A stretch of DNA of 64,000 nucleotides, taken from positions 298,414 to 362,413 of the forward strand of contig CANIEU010000001.1 in the NCBI GenBank assembly GCA_947466585.1, written 5' to 3'. This DNA is from Fibrobacterota bacterium. GTDB lineage: Bacteria; Fibrobacterota; Fibrobacteria; UBA11236. The notes below the pieces were generated by a model. That model worked only from the letters and a program-made list of their open reading frames with translations, did not search any database and had not been told where the DNA came from. Position 1 is the first letter of the stretch. Each line of letters starts with the position of its first letter. Below are positions 1 to 8,959 of this stretch, one piece after another. The position numbers and the translations under genes are program-made.

Positions 1-2
1 TC

Positions 3-317
3 GGGGGATTATCGGGACAACAAGGCGCGCTCCGCAGCGCGTTTCTGATGCGCGCGGGACTTTCGAAACAGGGCTATATCGGAACCGGAGTGGCGTTGGC
101 GTGCCTCGTCGATCTTACGCGCCTGCCAGTCTACGCCGGGCACCTTGCCCGCGTGGGTGAAAAGGCGGGGCTTGTGGTCGCGGCCATTCTCTTTGCGTGG
201 GCCGGTGCGTTTTTCGGTGCGCGTATGCTCCAAAAGGTCACCGATGCGGCGGTGCAGCGCATCGTGGCGGCCCTTTTGATCCTTGTGGGAATCCTGATGG
301 GCGCGGGGATTATTTAG
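3..317 (+). CDS. Sulfite exporter TauE/SafE family protein, C-terminal part
   Basis: This is the end of an integral membrane protein whose start lies before the window. The open frame begins at base 3 with G-G-L-S-G-x-Q-G-A-L-R-S-A-F, a typical conserved motif of the second half of TauE/SafE (DUF81) proteins. Two or three hydrophobic helices follow, the last ending in an AGII tail. The family is thought to move sulfite, sulfonates or related anions across the inner membrane. It converges on a sulfate-uptake operon, which supports a sulfur role, but the substrate cannot be read from the sequence. Confidence 0.85.
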   Translation, partial: GGLSGQQGALRSAFLMRAGLSKQGYIGTGVALACLVDLTRLPVYAGHLARVGEKAGLVVAAILFAWAGAFFGARMLQKVTDAAVQRIVAALLILVGILMGAGII

Positions 318-374
318 GTCGGGAACGATTCTGCAGCCCGTTCCCTGTTCGGGAACCGGTGCAAAGTCAGGTCC

Positions 375-1469
375 CTAAATTTCCCACGCCGGAGTTTCCA
401 CTGCGACGGGCGCTTTCGAAAAAACCTGAACATGCCGCGGTTTGAGGAACAGTTTTGCCCCCACCCCCACCCGTAAGGCGCGGAAGCGCTCCTTCTCCAG
501 CTCCACACGCACCGGCTCTTCGCGGCCTGCAACGCGGAACGACAAACGCACAATGTTGCCGACCGTCTGCGACAAGGCAAGCTCCGCTGCCAGCCAATCT
601 TCCCCGTCGGCCTGCGGGCTCACTTCGAAATCATACGGGCGCACGTACGCGTATGCGCCGCCCTTGTCGTCGAGCCCGGATTCTTCGGTGATCTTAATGT
701 TGCGCCCGGCAGCCAAAACTTCCTGACGCAGATTTCCGGTGAACAGGTTGGTGAGGCCGAGGAACTCGTGGACGAACGGCGACGCGGGCGCGTCGTACAC
801 TTCTTCGGGCGTGCCGACCTGTTCGATGCGACCCTGATTGAGGATCACCACGCGGTCGGAGACCTCCATGGCCTCTTCCTGATCGTGCGTGACGAACACG
901 CTGGTGATGCCCAGATCATCGTGCAGCCGGCGCAGCCAATGACGGAGCTCGAGGCGCACCTTGGCGTCGAGTGCGCCGAAAGGTTCATCGAGCAAGAGAA
1001 GCTTGGGCTCGACGGCGAGTGCGCGCGCCAGCGCGATGCGCTGGCGCTGACCGCCGGAGAGTTGATTCGGATAGCGATCGCCCAACCAATCCAATTGGAC
1101 CAGCTTGAGAAGATCGTTGACGCGATCGTTGATGTACGAATCGGCCGGGCGGCTCGCCTTGGGCTTGACGCGCAGACCGTAGGCCACGTTCTCAAAAATG
1201 GTGAGGTGACGGAACAAGGCGTAATGCTGGAAGACGAATCCGACCTGGCGCTCACGCACATGGTCGTTGGTAGCGTCGCGTCCCTCGAACAGAATGCGGC
1301 CGGAATCCGGCGCTTCGAGGCCAGCGAGAATACGGAGCAACGTGGTCTTGCCAGAGCCCGAGGGGCCAAGCAGTGCCACAAGCTCTCCGGAGGGAATATC
1401 CAGGCTCACACCAGCCAGTGCTTCAAAGGTGCCGAAGTTCTTGCGAACATTGTCGATATGGATACTCAT
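375..1469 (-). CDS. cysA: Sulfate/thiosulfate ABC transporter ATPase CysA
   Basis: This is the ATP-binding subunit that powers sulfate or thiosulfate import through the CysT-CysW channel on the cytoplasmic face. At 364 aa it has the usual CysA length. Walker A (GPSGSGKT) is at residues 35-42, the signature LSGGQRQR at 137-144 and Walker B (LLLLDEP) at 157-163. About 120 further residues form the TOBE-like regulatory domain typical of CysA and MalK. It is the last gene of the minus-strand cluster and starts two bases after cysW stops, so it is very likely co-translated. Family knowledge and gene order both point to sulfate; molybdate ATPases are shorter and have other neighbours. Confidence 0.95.
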   Translation of the reverse strand: MSIHIDNVRKNFGTFEALAGVSLDIPSGELVALLGPSGSGKTTLLRILAGLEAPDSGRILFEGRDATNDHVRERQVGFVFQHYALFRHLTIFENVAYGLRVKPKASRPADSYINDRVNDLLKLVQLDWLGDRYPNQLSGGQRQRIALARALAVEPKLLLLDEPFGALDAKVRLELRHWLRRLHDDLGITSVFVTHDQEEAMEVSDRVVILNQGRIEQVGTPEEVYDAPASPFVHEFLGLTNLFTGNLRQEVLAAGRNIKITEESGLDDKGGAYAYVRPYDFEVSPQADGEDWLAAELALSQTVGNIVRLSFRVAGREEPVRVELEKERFRALRVGVGAKLFLKPRHVQVFSKAPVAVETPAWEI

Positions 1470-1471
1470 GA

Positions 1472-2419
1472 CTAAACCGCTCCCTCTTTGGATGCCCGGA
1501 TTTCCTGGATTTCGGAGCGCACGCCTCGCTCCAAAACTTTTTTAACGATCAACGTGATCACGGCGAGAAACGCGAGCAGCGACGCGACGGCAAAGGCGCC
1601 GGTGAAGTCGTACTCGTTGTACAAGATTTCGACGTGCAAGGGCAGGGTGTTGGTCTCGCCACGAATGTGACCCGACACGACCGATACCGCGCCGAACTCG
1701 CCCATGGCGCGCGCGTTGCAAAGCACGACGCCATAGAGCAAGCCCCATTTGATATTGGGCAAGGTGATGCGCCAAAAAGTCTGCCATCCGTTCGCGCCCA
1801 GTGTGATCGAAGCTTCCTCCTCTTCGGTGCCTTGCGCCTGCATGACCGGAATCAGCTCGCGCGCCACGAAGGGGAAGGTGACGAAAATAGTGGCAAGCAC
1901 GATGGCCGGCACCGCAAACAGGATGCGGATGCCATGGTCGATGAAAAATTCTCCAAACCAGCCCTGCGCACCGAAGAGCAGCACGAAGACGAGGCCCGAA
2001 ATGACGGGCGAAATACTGAAAGGCAGATCGATCAAGGTGATCAGGAAGTTCTTGCCTTTGAAATCGAACTTGGCGATGCACCAGGCCGCAGCCACACCGA
2101 ACACCACGTTGAAGGGCACCGCGATGCCGCAAGCGATGAGCGTCAGCTTGACGGCAGACCAGGTGTCGGGCGAAGAGATTGCTTCCCAATAGCCTGAGAA
2201 TCCCTTGGCAAACGCCTGATGAAAGACGGCGGCCAACGGAACCAACAAAATCAGGGCGATAAAGAAGAGCGCCAGACCGATGAGCAGTCGGCGCACCCAC
2301 GTCGGCTCTCCGACGGCTTGACGTAGCCGGCCGGAAGGCGTGTTGGCGACTTCCTCCGCCCGCGCACGTGCGGCGGCAGCAGAGGGGGAGTCCGGGGTTG
2401 AAAAAACGGAGGGAGACAT
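1472..2419 (-). CDS. cysW: Sulfate ABC transporter permease CysW
   Basis: This is one of the two inner-membrane permeases of the sulfate importer. The 315 aa protein has a polar N-terminal extension of about 45 residues, then about six hydrophobic segments. The EAA loop that docks on CysA is visible as [16 protein letters not shown] followed by WRITLP. It lies 16 bases after cysT and 2 bases before cysA, so the three genes form one translational block. The long Ala/Arg-rich N-terminus could mean that the true start is a little further in, but no better ribosome-binding site was seen. Confidence 0.93.
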   Translation of the reverse strand: MSPSVFSTPDSPSAAAARARAEEVANTPSGRLRQAVGEPTWVRRLLIGLALFFIALILLVPLAAVFHQAFAKGFSGYWEAISSPDTWSAVKLTLIACGIAVPFNVVFGVAAAWCIAKFDFKGKNFLITLIDLPFSISPVISGLVFVLLFGAQGWFGEFFIDHGIRILFAVPAIVLATIFVTFPFVARELIPVMQAQGTEEEEASITLGANGWQTFWRITLPNIKWGLLYGVVLCNARAMGEFGAVSVVSGHIRGETNTLPLHVEILYNEYDFTGAFAVASLLAFLAVITLIVKKVLERGVRSEIQEIRASKEGAV

Positions 2420-2435
2420 GCGTGGCGCTCCGGGT

Positions 2436-3317
2436 TTACAGCGAGTAGCGGCGGCGGTTGCGCCACTGCACGTAGTTGATGAGGAAAAGCAGTGCGAAGG
2501 AGATCGTAAGCGTCACCGCCGCGATGGCAGTGGCTTCAGCGTACTGGTACTGCTCCAGCTTGGTGATGATGAGCAGTGGCGTAATCTCGGTCTTCATGGG
2601 CATGTTGCCGGCGATGAAGACGATAGAGCCGTACTCTCCGAGCGCGCGGGCGAAGCCAAGCGCGAAGCCGGTAAACAACGACGGCGCGAGCACCGGAAAA
2701 ATCACATGGCGGAAGGTCTGCCAACGGTTGGCTCCCAGGGTGGCGGACGCTTCTTCGAGCTCCTTCTCCAAATCCTCGAGTACGGGCTGCACGGTACGCA
2801 CCTGAAACGGCAGGCTGATGAACACCATGGCGACGATGATTCCGATGGGCGTGTAGGCCACCTTGATGCCCAACTCGGCAAGAGGCGCACCCAGCCAGCC
2901 GTTCACGGAAAACACCGTGGTCAGGGCGATGCCGGCCACGGCAGTGGGCAGGGCGAAGGGAAGGTCGACCAATGCGTCGAGAATGCTCTTGCCTTTGAAT
3001 TCGTACCGAGCCAAAACCCAGGCGATCAGAAGACCGACGAAGAGATTGATGACGGCGGCGATGAAGGCGGCGCCGAAGGTGATGCGGTACGAGGCGAGCA
3101 CGCGCGGTGCGGTGACTGTGGCCCAGATATCTGGAAGGGAAAGCGTGAAGGCTTTCAGGAAGAGGGCGCCCAGAGGGATGAGAACAATCAGCGACAGATA
3201 AAATATCGTGTAGCCGAACGTCAACCCGAACCCGGGCAATACGCTGCGCTTTTTAAAAGGCCCCTTGAAGGGCCTCGTGAGCGAGGTGCGGATTGAGCTC
3301 TGTGACGATGCGGACAT
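2436..3317 (-). CDS. cysT: Sulfate ABC transporter permease CysT
   Basis: This is the partner permease of CysW, also called CysU, in the sulfate/thiosulfate importer. The 293 aa protein has about six transmembrane segments and an EAA loop with [15 protein letters not shown]. Its beginning, [20 protein letters not shown], matches the first helix of the CysT subfamily. It is the first gene after the terminator that follows the sulfate-binding protein gene. Its messenger probably comes from read-through of that terminator or from a weak promoter in the 124-base gap. Confidence 0.93.
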   Translation of the reverse strand: MSASSQSSIRTSLTRPFKGPFKKRSVLPGFGLTFGYTIFYLSLIVLIPLGALFLKAFTLSLPDIWATVTAPRVLASYRITFGAAFIAAVINLFVGLLIAWVLARYEFKGKSILDALVDLPFALPTAVAGIALTTVFSVNGWLGAPLAELGIKVAYTPIGIIVAMVFISLPFQVRTVQPVLEDLEKELEEASATLGANRWQTFRHVIFPVLAPSLFTGFALGFARALGEYGSIVFIAGNMPMKTEITPLLIITKLEQYQYAEATAIAAVTLTISFALLFLINYVQWRNRRRYSL

Positions 3318-3406
3318 TTCGGTTTCCTTACGTAATCACTCAAGTCAGCGGGGCAATCGTAGGCCGGACAGAACGGGTCCAAACGAATTTGGACAGGGCA
3401 GAAAAA

Positions 3407-3432
3407 GGTAGGAACCCTGCCGGGTTCCTACC
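3407..3432 (-). terminator. Intrinsic terminator after the sulfate-binding protein gene
   Basis: An 11-bp perfect stem (GGTAGGAACCC / GGGTTCCTACC) with a four-base loop is followed on the minus strand by TTTTTC. It starts 9 bases after the sbp stop codon and lies between sbp and cysT. It would keep the binding protein at a higher level than the membrane complex. A second small hairpin, GTCCAAA / TTTGGAC at 3377-3394, sits between this terminator and cysT. Confidence 0.85.
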
Positions 3433-3440
3433 ATGAACAG

Positions 3441-4466
3441 TTAGGGTACGTAGATCTTGTCGAATTCGCCGCCGTCGTCGAAATGGGTCTTCTGGGCCTT
3501 GGCCCAGCCGCCGAACACTTCGTCGATGGTGAACAGGTTTAGGTCGGGGAAGTTCGCCTTGTACTTGGCCAGCGCCGCCGCCGAACGGGGACGGTAGTAG
3601 TTCTTGCCGGCGATATCCTGACCTTGCTCAGTGTAGAGGAAGTTGAGGTATTCCTTCGCAATTTCCGTCGTGCCCTTGCGCTTGGCGTTCTTTTCCACCA
3701 CCGCCACCGACGGTTCGGCGAGAATGCTGACACTGGGGTAGATGATCTCGAACTTATCGGGGCCGAGTTCGTTGATGGCCAGATGGGCCTCGTTCTCCCA
3801 GCTAAGGAACACGTCGCCGATACCGCGCTGCACGAAGGTGGTGGTGGCACCGCGGGCGCCGGCGTCGAGCACGGGCACGTTCTTGTAAAGCTTCTTCACG
3901 AAGTCGCGGGCCTTGGCCTCGTTGCCGCCCGGCAGGCGCAGGGCGTAGCCCCAGGCCGCGAGGTAGTTCCAGCGTGCGCCGCCCGAAGTCTTCGGGTTCG
4001 GCGTGATGATTGAGACACCCGGCTTGATGAGGTCGCCCCAGTCCTTGATCTTCTTCGGGTTGCCCTTACGGACGAGGAAGACGATGGTGGAGGTGTAGGG
4101 CGCGCTGTTGTTGGCCAGCTTCTTGTCCCAATCCTTCGGGATCAGATGGGCGACGCTGTACAATACGTCCACGTCGTAATGGAGCGCGAGCGTGACCACG
4201 TCGGCCTGCAGGCCGTCGATGACCGCGCGCGCCTGCTTGCCGCTGCCGCCGTGGCTCTGCTGAATGTTCAGCTTGTCGCCGGCGTGCTTGGCTTCCCACT
4301 GCTTGATGAAGGCCGCATTGACGTCCTTGTAAAGCTCGCGGGTCGGATCGTACGACACGTTGAGGAGGTTGTAGGTCTTGGCCGAAGCGGCCCCTGCCAG
4401 CGCAAGCGAAATAACGAGCGGAAGGCCCAGCGCGACGGTACGAAGAGAAGAGGTCGAGAATTTCAT
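3441..4466 (-). CDS. sbp: Periplasmic sulfate-binding protein
   Basis: This is the solute-binding protein that captures sulfate in the periplasm and delivers it to CysTWA. The 341 aa protein starts with a clear signal peptide (about residues 1-29, ending AGAASA). It carries the family marks [11 protein letters not shown] near the mature N-terminus, [10 protein letters not shown], and [10 protein letters not shown], which contribute to anion binding in Sbp/CysP proteins. The distinction between Sbp (sulfate) and CysP (thiosulfate) is not safe from sequence alone. It lies 66 bases downstream of the porin gene. Confidence 0.93.
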   Translation of the reverse strand: MKFSTSSLRTVALGLPLVISLALAGAASAKTYNLLNVSYDPTRELYKDVNAAFIKQWEAKHAGDKLNIQQSHGGSGKQARAVIDGLQADVVTLALHYDVDVLYSVAHLIPKDWDKKLANNSAPYTSTIVFLVRKGNPKKIKDWGDLIKPGVSIITPNPKTSGGARWNYLAAWGYALRLPGGNEAKARDFVKKLYKNVPVLDAGARGATTTFVQRGIGDVFLSWENEAHLAINELGPDKFEIIYPSVSILAEPSVAVVEKNAKRKGTTEIAKEYLNFLYTEQGQDIAGKNYYRPRSAAALAKYKANFPDLNLFTIDEVFGGWAKAQKTHFDDGGEFDKIYVP

Positions 4467-4532
4467 GTGAATAGATCCTTGTTTTCCTTGAGTGTTCGTT
4501 GAGTTGAATTAAAATCCGGAGTCGGCGCGGCC

Positions 4533-6119
4533 TTAGAAGGCCACGTTGAAGGAGGCGGTGACGACCTGTTCGGCGTCGCGGTCTTTGACCACGGGTGCCG
4601 CGGTGGAGGCCGGTGTCGTGGAGGTCTTGGCCGAGACGCCCGCGCCGCCGGTGAAGTCGGTGCGTTCGTAGCTGGCGAAAATCTTGACGTTGTTGTTCAG
4701 GTACCAGCCGAGGGCCAAGCCGTAACCGAGGGCCGCACTCGCGCTCTTGGCCGGATCGGCGTAGCGCTGGCCGAGGTTCGTGCTGAGGGCTTTGAACGCC
4801 TTGTCGTCGATCTTGATGCTGTGCACGCGGCCGAGGATTTCCACCGCGCCCAAACCTTCGAGGGTCGGGAAAGTGTTGGCGGTCTTGACCTTGATGCTCT
4901 TGTAGGCGTTCTTTTCACCGGTCAAGAAGTAGCTCCCCGTCAACGCCCAAGCCGTGTTGGTCAAATCGTTGCTGAAGGCAGCGAGGCGCACCGTCTGCGT
5001 GGTCTGGGTGTATTCCGCGATCAAGCCGAGCGGGCCGTAGTAGTAGGACGCCTGCGGTGAAAGGCGCGTGAGCAGGCCCTCAGAGGTGTCGTCGGTGTTG
5101 TTGTAGGAGAAGAAGGTCTGACGGCCGGTGGAATAGCTGGCGATGCCGTTGGTCACCGAAGGCGTCACCGTGACGGAGATCGTGCCGCTGATGGCGTTGC
5201 TCGAACTGCCGACCACCGCACGTACCGCAGGGCTGTTGTAGTCGTTGTGGTAGCCGCGCGATCCCGAGACGCCGACGCTGAATCCGCGCAGCAGGTCGAT
5301 GTCGGTGCGGGCGAACGGATTCGAAAACAGGCGCACATAGAGGTCTTTATCGTTGTTGTTGTCGGTGGTGTTGTTCTGGCCGTCGCGGGCGCCGTCGAAC
5401 AAGCCGGCCTGGTATTCCACCAGTCCCTGACCCCCGTTTTTTCCGAACAACTCGCCGAACAGCTGGATGCCGAGATCACGGTTGGGCTGCAACGCAGTGA
5501 CGAAGGAGCCCTCGACGAAGGGCGCGCGCGGCGTCGCCAACAGCCGCTCCAGGCCCGTGGGCGGCTTGAACTTACCCACCCGCAGGTTCAGCTCGGGACG
5601 GATCTTCCAGTCGAGGTTCACGTCGAGCAGGTCGACCGTACCGGCGGCAAGGTTCACCTGCACGCGCCAATCGAACTGCTTGCCGAGCGCGCCGGAGAAG
5701 TCCGGCTGCAGACGCTTGATCGTATAGGCGCCCACGGGCTCAATGCTGCGGGTGTTATCGGGGTTGGTGGAAGGCACCGACGCCGATTGGGAAACGGTAC
5801 CGGCATTTCCCTTGAAGTACTGGCCCTGCGACTGCACGAACCCGCGGAACTTCAGGGTGCATGCGCCGTCGGCGCTGCTGAGGGAGAAGCCGCCTTCGCC
5901 GGCGAAGGCCTTGCCCGCTTTGGCCGCAGCAGCCTTCGCGTCTTCCTGTGCGATTTCATTCAATCGAGCGACCACCCGGATCTGCTGGTCGAGCGCGTCG
6001 AGGCGCTGCGTCAGCGAATCGTTACTCTGGGCGTGTGCGACCACCAGAGTACCGGACAGGGCGACGACCGCGGAAAGCGTTCCCGACCAAATCTTGAATT
6101 GCGAGTTGTACTTGTTCAT
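4533..6119 (-). CDS. Outer-membrane porin, phosphate-selective porin O/P-like
   Basis: This is a predicted outer-membrane channel. The start at 6119 is preferred because AAGAGGAAG lies just upstream and the protein then begins with a signal peptide (residues 1-30, ending VVAHA). A short coiled-coil-like segment (QRLDALDQQIRVVARLNEI) follows, as in many OprO/OprP-type trimeric porins, then a long stretch of alternating polar and hydrophobic residues ending in aromatic Phe (ASFNVAF), the usual C-terminal barrel signature. Length is 528 aa. Its place between the YezD-like peptide and sbp suggests that it admits sulfate or sulfonates under sulfur limitation; the ion preference is inference. Confidence 0.85.
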   Translation of the reverse strand: MNKYNSQFKIWSGTLSAVVALSGTLVVAHAQSNDSLTQRLDALDQQIRVVARLNEIAQEDAKAAAAKAGKAFAGEGGFSLSSADGACTLKFRGFVQSQGQYFKGNAGTVSQSASVPSTNPDNTRSIEPVGAYTIKRLQPDFSGALGKQFDWRVQVNLAAGTVDLLDVNLDWKIRPELNLRVGKFKPPTGLERLLATPRAPFVEGSFVTALQPNRDLGIQLFGELFGKNGGQGLVEYQAGLFDGARDGQNNTTDNNNDKDLYVRLFSNPFARTDIDLLRGFSVGVSGSRGYHNDYNSPAVRAVVGSSSNAISGTISVTVTPSVTNGIASYSTGRQTFFSYNNTDDTSEGLLTRLSPQASYYYGPLGLIAEYTQTTQTVRLAAFSNDLTNTAWALTGSYFLTGEKNAYKSIKVKTANTFPTLEGLGAVEILGRVHSIKIDDKAFKALSTNLGQRYADPAKSASAALGYGLALGWYLNNNVKIFASYERTDFTGGAGVSAKTSTTPASTAAPVVKDRDAEQVVTASFNVAF

Positions 6120-6223
6120 GATCTTCCTCTTGGATTCCTTCGCGCCGGTTCGTTGTTGTTGGGGCGCATGATGAGCGGGTCTTCGGTGTTCCGATGGAGC
6201 AGCCCGTGGTTTGGTGGGGACTG

Positions 6224-6391
6224 TTAGTCCGGCCTCCCGATGTGGGTGGGCTCTGGTCGAATTTTCTCGCGCTTTTCGATTTGGGTGACCTTGCCCTCGT
6301 GGACAACGACCACCACCGAACCGAAACGCAGGGAACGAATGGCCGCATTGACCGCATCTTCCCATTTCTCGTGTTGTAGAGTCTCGCTCAT
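6224..6391 (-). CDS. YezD-like (DUF2292) small protein
   Basis: This is a 55-aa protein. It reads MSETLQHEKWEDAVNAAI, then R-S-L-R-F-G-S-V-V-V-V-V-H-E-G-K-V-T-Q-I-E-K-R-E-K-I-R. The pattern [IL]R-x-[ILF]-x-[FY]-G-[ST]-V-x-[IV]-[IV]-[IV]-H-[DE]-G-[KR]-[VI]-x-Q-[IL]-E is that of the DUF2292 (YezD) family. Members are often encoded beside sulfate or sulfonate uptake genes, but their molecular role is unknown. It is the first structural gene after the Rrf2 regulator and ends 104 bases before the porin start. Assignment rests on motif memory. Confidence 0.8.
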   Translation of the reverse strand: MSETLQHEKWEDAVNAAIRSLRFGSVVVVVHEGKVTQIEKREKIRPEPTHIGRPD

Positions 6392-6397
6392 ATCCAA

Positions 6398-6426
6398 GTT
6401 ATCCTATTAACATAGTGGAGTATTAG
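6398..6426 (-). promoter_or_regulatory. Candidate Rrf2 box upstream of the yezD-porin-sulfate operon
   Basis: On the minus strand this reads ATACTCCA, seven bases, then AATAGGA. The same two words (ATACTCCA, five bases, AATAGG) stand upstream of the rrf2 gene. A CTAT-TAAC-ATAG inverted repeat lies inside. The box sits directly before the yezD start and probably overlaps its promoter. Binding by the neighbouring Rrf2 protein is inference. Confidence 0.5.
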
Positions 6427-6458
6427 CTCAAAAAAAGGGTGTTGGGTGGTTTGGAGTT

Positions 6459-6923
6459 TCAGATCACGTAATCGAGGACGTTTGCCTGGGCAAGGAGAGT
6501 GGCTTCATGCACGCGCGCTTCGACATCCGCCAGCGTGGTGCTGTCGAGGATCTCCGCCGTTCTATCGCGCACGTCTTTCATGATCATCCTCAGCCCGCAG
6601 GTTTGCTCATCCACACACTCGTCGCACCGCCGGTACGCCGTTTGACTCACGCAGGGAAGCAGCGCCAGCGGCCCTTCCATCTTGCGCACCACGGCCCCGA
6701 GAGTGATCCCCTCCGCCGGGCGGCCGAGGAAGTATCCCCCGCCCTTACCCTTGCGGCTCTCCAGAAACCCTTCCTTTTTCAGCTCCAGAAGAATCGCCTC
6801 CAGGAACTTTTGGGGAATCCCCTCGTTCCGGGCGATCTCGGCGATGAGCACCGGTCCGCGGTCTTTCGCCCGGGCCAGATACTGCAACGCCTTGAGAGCG
6901 TACTTGGTTTTCTTGGAAAGCAT
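6459..6923 (-). CDS. Rrf2-family transcriptional regulator, probable sulfur regulator
   Basis: This is a 154-aa winged-helix repressor of the Rrf2 family, which includes IscR, CymR and NsrR. It begins with KTKYALKALQYLA and has the recognition region GIPQKFLEAILLELKKEGF followed by the wing SRKGKGGGY. Four cysteines (C91, C100, C103, C109; spacing C-x8-C-x2-C-x5-C) could hold an iron-sulfur cluster or act as thiol sensors; this spacing differs from classical IscR. It stands at the head of the sulfate-uptake genes in the same direction, so control of sulfate uptake, as by CymR-type relatives, is the simplest reading. Its own promoter carries a related box, which suggests autoregulation. Confidence 0.9.
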   Translation of the reverse strand: MLSKKTKYALKALQYLARAKDRGPVLIAEIARNEGIPQKFLEAILLELKKEGFLESRKGKGGGYFLGRPAEGITLGAVVRKMEGPLALLPCVSQTAYRRCDECVDEQTCGLRMIMKDVRDRTAEILDSTTLADVEARVHEATLLAQANVLDYVI

Positions 6924-6928
6924 TAGCC

Positions 6929-6975
6929 CCTATTTCCTATGGAGTATAGGTAGAATCGAGTTTTCACCACGTCAA
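6929..6975 (-). promoter_or_regulatory. Promoter and operator region of the rrf2 gene
   Basis: An inverted repeat CCTAT ... ATAGG spans 6929-6950 and contains the minus-strand words ATACTCCA and AATAGG that recur before yezD. TATACT (6943-6948) could be a -10 box inside it. TTGACG (6970-6975) resembles a -35 box, although the 21-base spacing is longer than usual. The layout fits autorepression. Bases 6976-7110 hold nothing else recognisable. Confidence 0.45.
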
Positions 6976-7110
6976 GGGATGAATCAAGAAAATTTTTGAA
7001 GGTCGGAAAGATCCGGAAAATGATCGATTTTCTGCGAAATTTCACGGTTTTTCGGGTTTTTGTCGGGTTGCAGAAAGTTTCTGGGCAGTACTTCGAAGGT
7101 ACGACGAAAT

Positions 7111-7225
7111 CATCACAACATCACAACAATAAAGCACCTGATCAATTCGCTGTCTTCGGACTGTCCCGCTGTTCCGAATTTCTGCGCCTGTGTTCTATTG
7201 CTGTGTTGCTGTGATGTTGTGCTGT
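7111..7225. repeat. Inverted short-word tandem repeat element A
   Basis: The left arm at 7111-7130 repeats CATCACAA. The right arm at 7197-7225 repeats TTGCTGTG and ATGTTGTG, its near reverse complement, with a period of 8. The arms are 66 bases apart. The right arm overlaps the end of the DUF6629 gene, so its last residues H-N-I-T-A-T-Q-Q are repeat-encoded. Confidence 0.7.
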
Positions 7226-7854
7226 ACTCTCCTCTGTCGTTTCGATCTCTTCCGCTGCACGAACAAGAAAAACATCCCACTCACAATCGCGGCGAAAAAG
7301 CACCAGACCGAAATGAAGTTGTGGTGGTACACATAGCCCGCGATCGCCGCCAAAAGAAAAATGATCCCGCCGAACCATCGGAATACTGGGCGACTCGAAA
7401 ATAGAAAGGGTCCCAGAATCGCCACCAGATAGAGCGCGGCGACGAACCACTGTCCGGGAAGATGAAAGGTGTAGTTCACGCAGCTCGAACGTTCGCGAAT
7501 GCGCAACGGTTGCGTCGCCAACACGACGACGAAGTACGCAGAGACCAGGCAGCCCACAGCGAGGAACCAGCGCGACGCCTTTTCCCGCTTGGTGTCGAGC
7601 AGCGCGACAAAGGCTGGTACATACACGGGCCAGATGATGAAGGCGAAGAACAGAAATCCGTAACCGGCGATGGACGAAGTGGAGCCGCGATCGAGATACA
7701 ACCACTGCACGCCCTCGAATGCTTGTTGAATCCCGAACAACATCGGAATGGCGATCAGGATCTTGTCTTTTTTCTGTGCGACGGAATAGGTTGCCGCACT
7801 GAGGAGAAGAAGGCCGCCACTGGCGATGAAACTGGCGGTAGCCGAGAAACACAT
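7195..7854 (-). CDS. DUF6629-family multi-pass membrane protein
   Basis: This is a 219-aa inner-membrane protein with about seven hydrophobic helices. It opens with MCFSATASFIASGGLLL, the N-terminus typical of the DUF6629 family, whose function is not known. An HN-type loop (YHHNFISVWCFFAAI) precedes the last helix. The basic tail after the last helix (QRKRSKRQRR) and the final eight codons run into repeat element A, so the C-terminus differs from what a family-wide end would look like. No operon partner is evident; the gene is followed on the same strand by rrf2 at some distance. Confidence 0.7.
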   Translation of the reverse strand: MCFSATASFIASGGLLLLSAATYSVAQKKDKILIAIPMLFGIQQAFEGVQWLYLDRGSTSSIAGYGFLFFAFIIWPVYVPAFVALLDTKREKASRWFLAVGCLVSAYFVVVLATQPLRIRERSSCVNYTFHLPGQWFVAALYLVAILGPFLFSSRPVFRWFGGIIFLLAAIAGYVYHHNFISVWCFFAAIVSGMFFLFVQRKRSKRQRRVQHNITATQQ

Positions 7855-7890
7855 GGGAGGAGTTTACATTAACCCGCTCGTTGTCGGCGT

Positions 7891-8652
7891 TTATTTCTGG
7901 GGTATCGCTCTACCCATCGCCAAATAGGCTTTGCGCGCCTTCTCAGGGAACTTCTCAATCGCGTAACGCAGCATGGTGCGTGGCATGGTGGCGGCGTGAC
8001 GTTCGAGAAACGCGCGCAACGGCGCCACGTCCTTCTTCCCCATCTCACGCAACATCCAGCCCGTGGCTTTGTGGATCAGGTCTTCACGATCACCCAGCAG
8101 CGCTTCGGCGATGCGAAGGGTTTCACCGTAAGAACTCTTGCGGATGAAGTGATGCGTGGCTACGATGCCCACACGGCGGCGCCACAGGTTTTTGTCACGC
8201 GCAAGCTTGTCTAGGATCGTAGTGTCGTCTCCTCCGTATTCGGCGAGATGACCGCCCACCAAATAGGCCGCGCTGGTATCGACCAAGTCCCAATTGTTCA
8301 CGCGCATCGCGATACGCGACATGTAGTGCTTATGGATTTCGGCTCGAACGGCAGGGTTGCCCTTCGCATATTGGTCGATCAACAAAAACAGCGCAACCAG
8401 CCTGTCTTCGTGCCACTCCGATTCGAGCAGCGCGGCTGCGTCGTCGAAGGAAAGATGGCGATAGGACTTCGCGAGCGCGCGCTGTGCGGGCACCGTAATG
8501 CCGCGGAAGCGATCGCCCGCGGCGTATTGGCCGGGACCGGTTTTGAAAAATCCCTGGAGGAAGGCTGCCTTGGGAGGATCGTTGCGGCGGACCAGTTCTT
8601 TGCGGAGCGTCGCGAGTGAAGGCTGCGAAGTCTGTGAAAGCAATACGGTCAT
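7891..8652 (-). CDS. DNA alkylation repair protein, AlkD-like glycosylase
   Basis: This is a HEAT-repeat DNA glycosylase that removes N3- and N7-alkylated purines. The 253-aa length and all-helical repeat pattern fit the AlkD family. The conserved segment VNNWDLVD lies at residues 118-125, with the catalytic-site Trp and Asp, and a second conserved Trp is in the TGWMLRE segment (about residue 200). It is a single gene on the minus strand, ending 36 bases upstream of the DUF6629 start. No regulatory sequence was identified. Confidence 0.9.
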   Translation of the reverse strand: MTVLLSQTSQPSLATLRKELVRRNDPPKAAFLQGFFKTGPGQYAAGDRFRGITVPAQRALAKSYRHLSFDDAAALLESEWHEDRLVALFLLIDQYAKGNPAVRAEIHKHYMSRIAMRVNNWDLVDTSAAYLVGGHLAEYGGDDTTILDKLARDKNLWRRRVGIVATHHFIRKSSYGETLRIAEALLGDREDLIHKATGWMLREMGKKDVAPLRAFLERHAATMPRTMLRYAIEKFPEKARKAYLAMGRAIPQK

Positions 8653-8745
8653 ACCCTTAAAATTTGCGTTTTTAAAATATTCGTTGGAAGATATTTTTGT
8701 CGGAATAGTCGTAGATTATTGACTCACACGAACCCGGGAGTTCTC

Positions 8746-8949
8746 ATGTCCAGCAAAATCACCGTTCTCAACCACGGTCCCCTTCAGGTCGAAGCCGGTG
8801 CCCAGGTCTGCGACGCGGCCGGTAAGATTTTCACCAGCACCGAAGGCAAGCCGATCTTTCTCTGCCGCTGCGGCCAGAGCGCGAACAAGCCCTTCTGCGA
8901 CGGCGCCCACCGCAAGGCGGAGTTCAAATCGGAAGTCGCCGCGAGCTAA
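8746..8949 (+). CDS. CDGSH-type iron-sulfur protein
   Basis: This is a 67-aa protein with one CDGSH iron-sulfur domain. The cluster motif CRCGQSANKPFCDGAH supplies ligands C40, C42, C51 and H55 for a [2Fe-2S] cluster. The start at 8746 is chosen because GGGAG lies six bases upstream; a start at 8719 would add nine residues without a binding site. Bacterial members of this type are small soluble electron-transfer or redox-sensing proteins. It is followed 10 bases later by the TfoX-like gene and the two are probably co-transcribed. Confidence 0.9.
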   Translation: MSSKITVLNHGPLQVEAGAQVCDAAGKIFTSTEGKPIFLCRCGQSANKPFCDGAHRKAEFKSEVAAS

Positions 8950-8959
8950 ATTACCGGCC

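Noticed and set aside
321-355. Stem-loops GGGAACG/CGTTCCC between tauE and cysA
   Set aside because: The stem is only 7 bp with an 11-base loop and no T-run in either direction; overlapping alternative pairings suggest chance.
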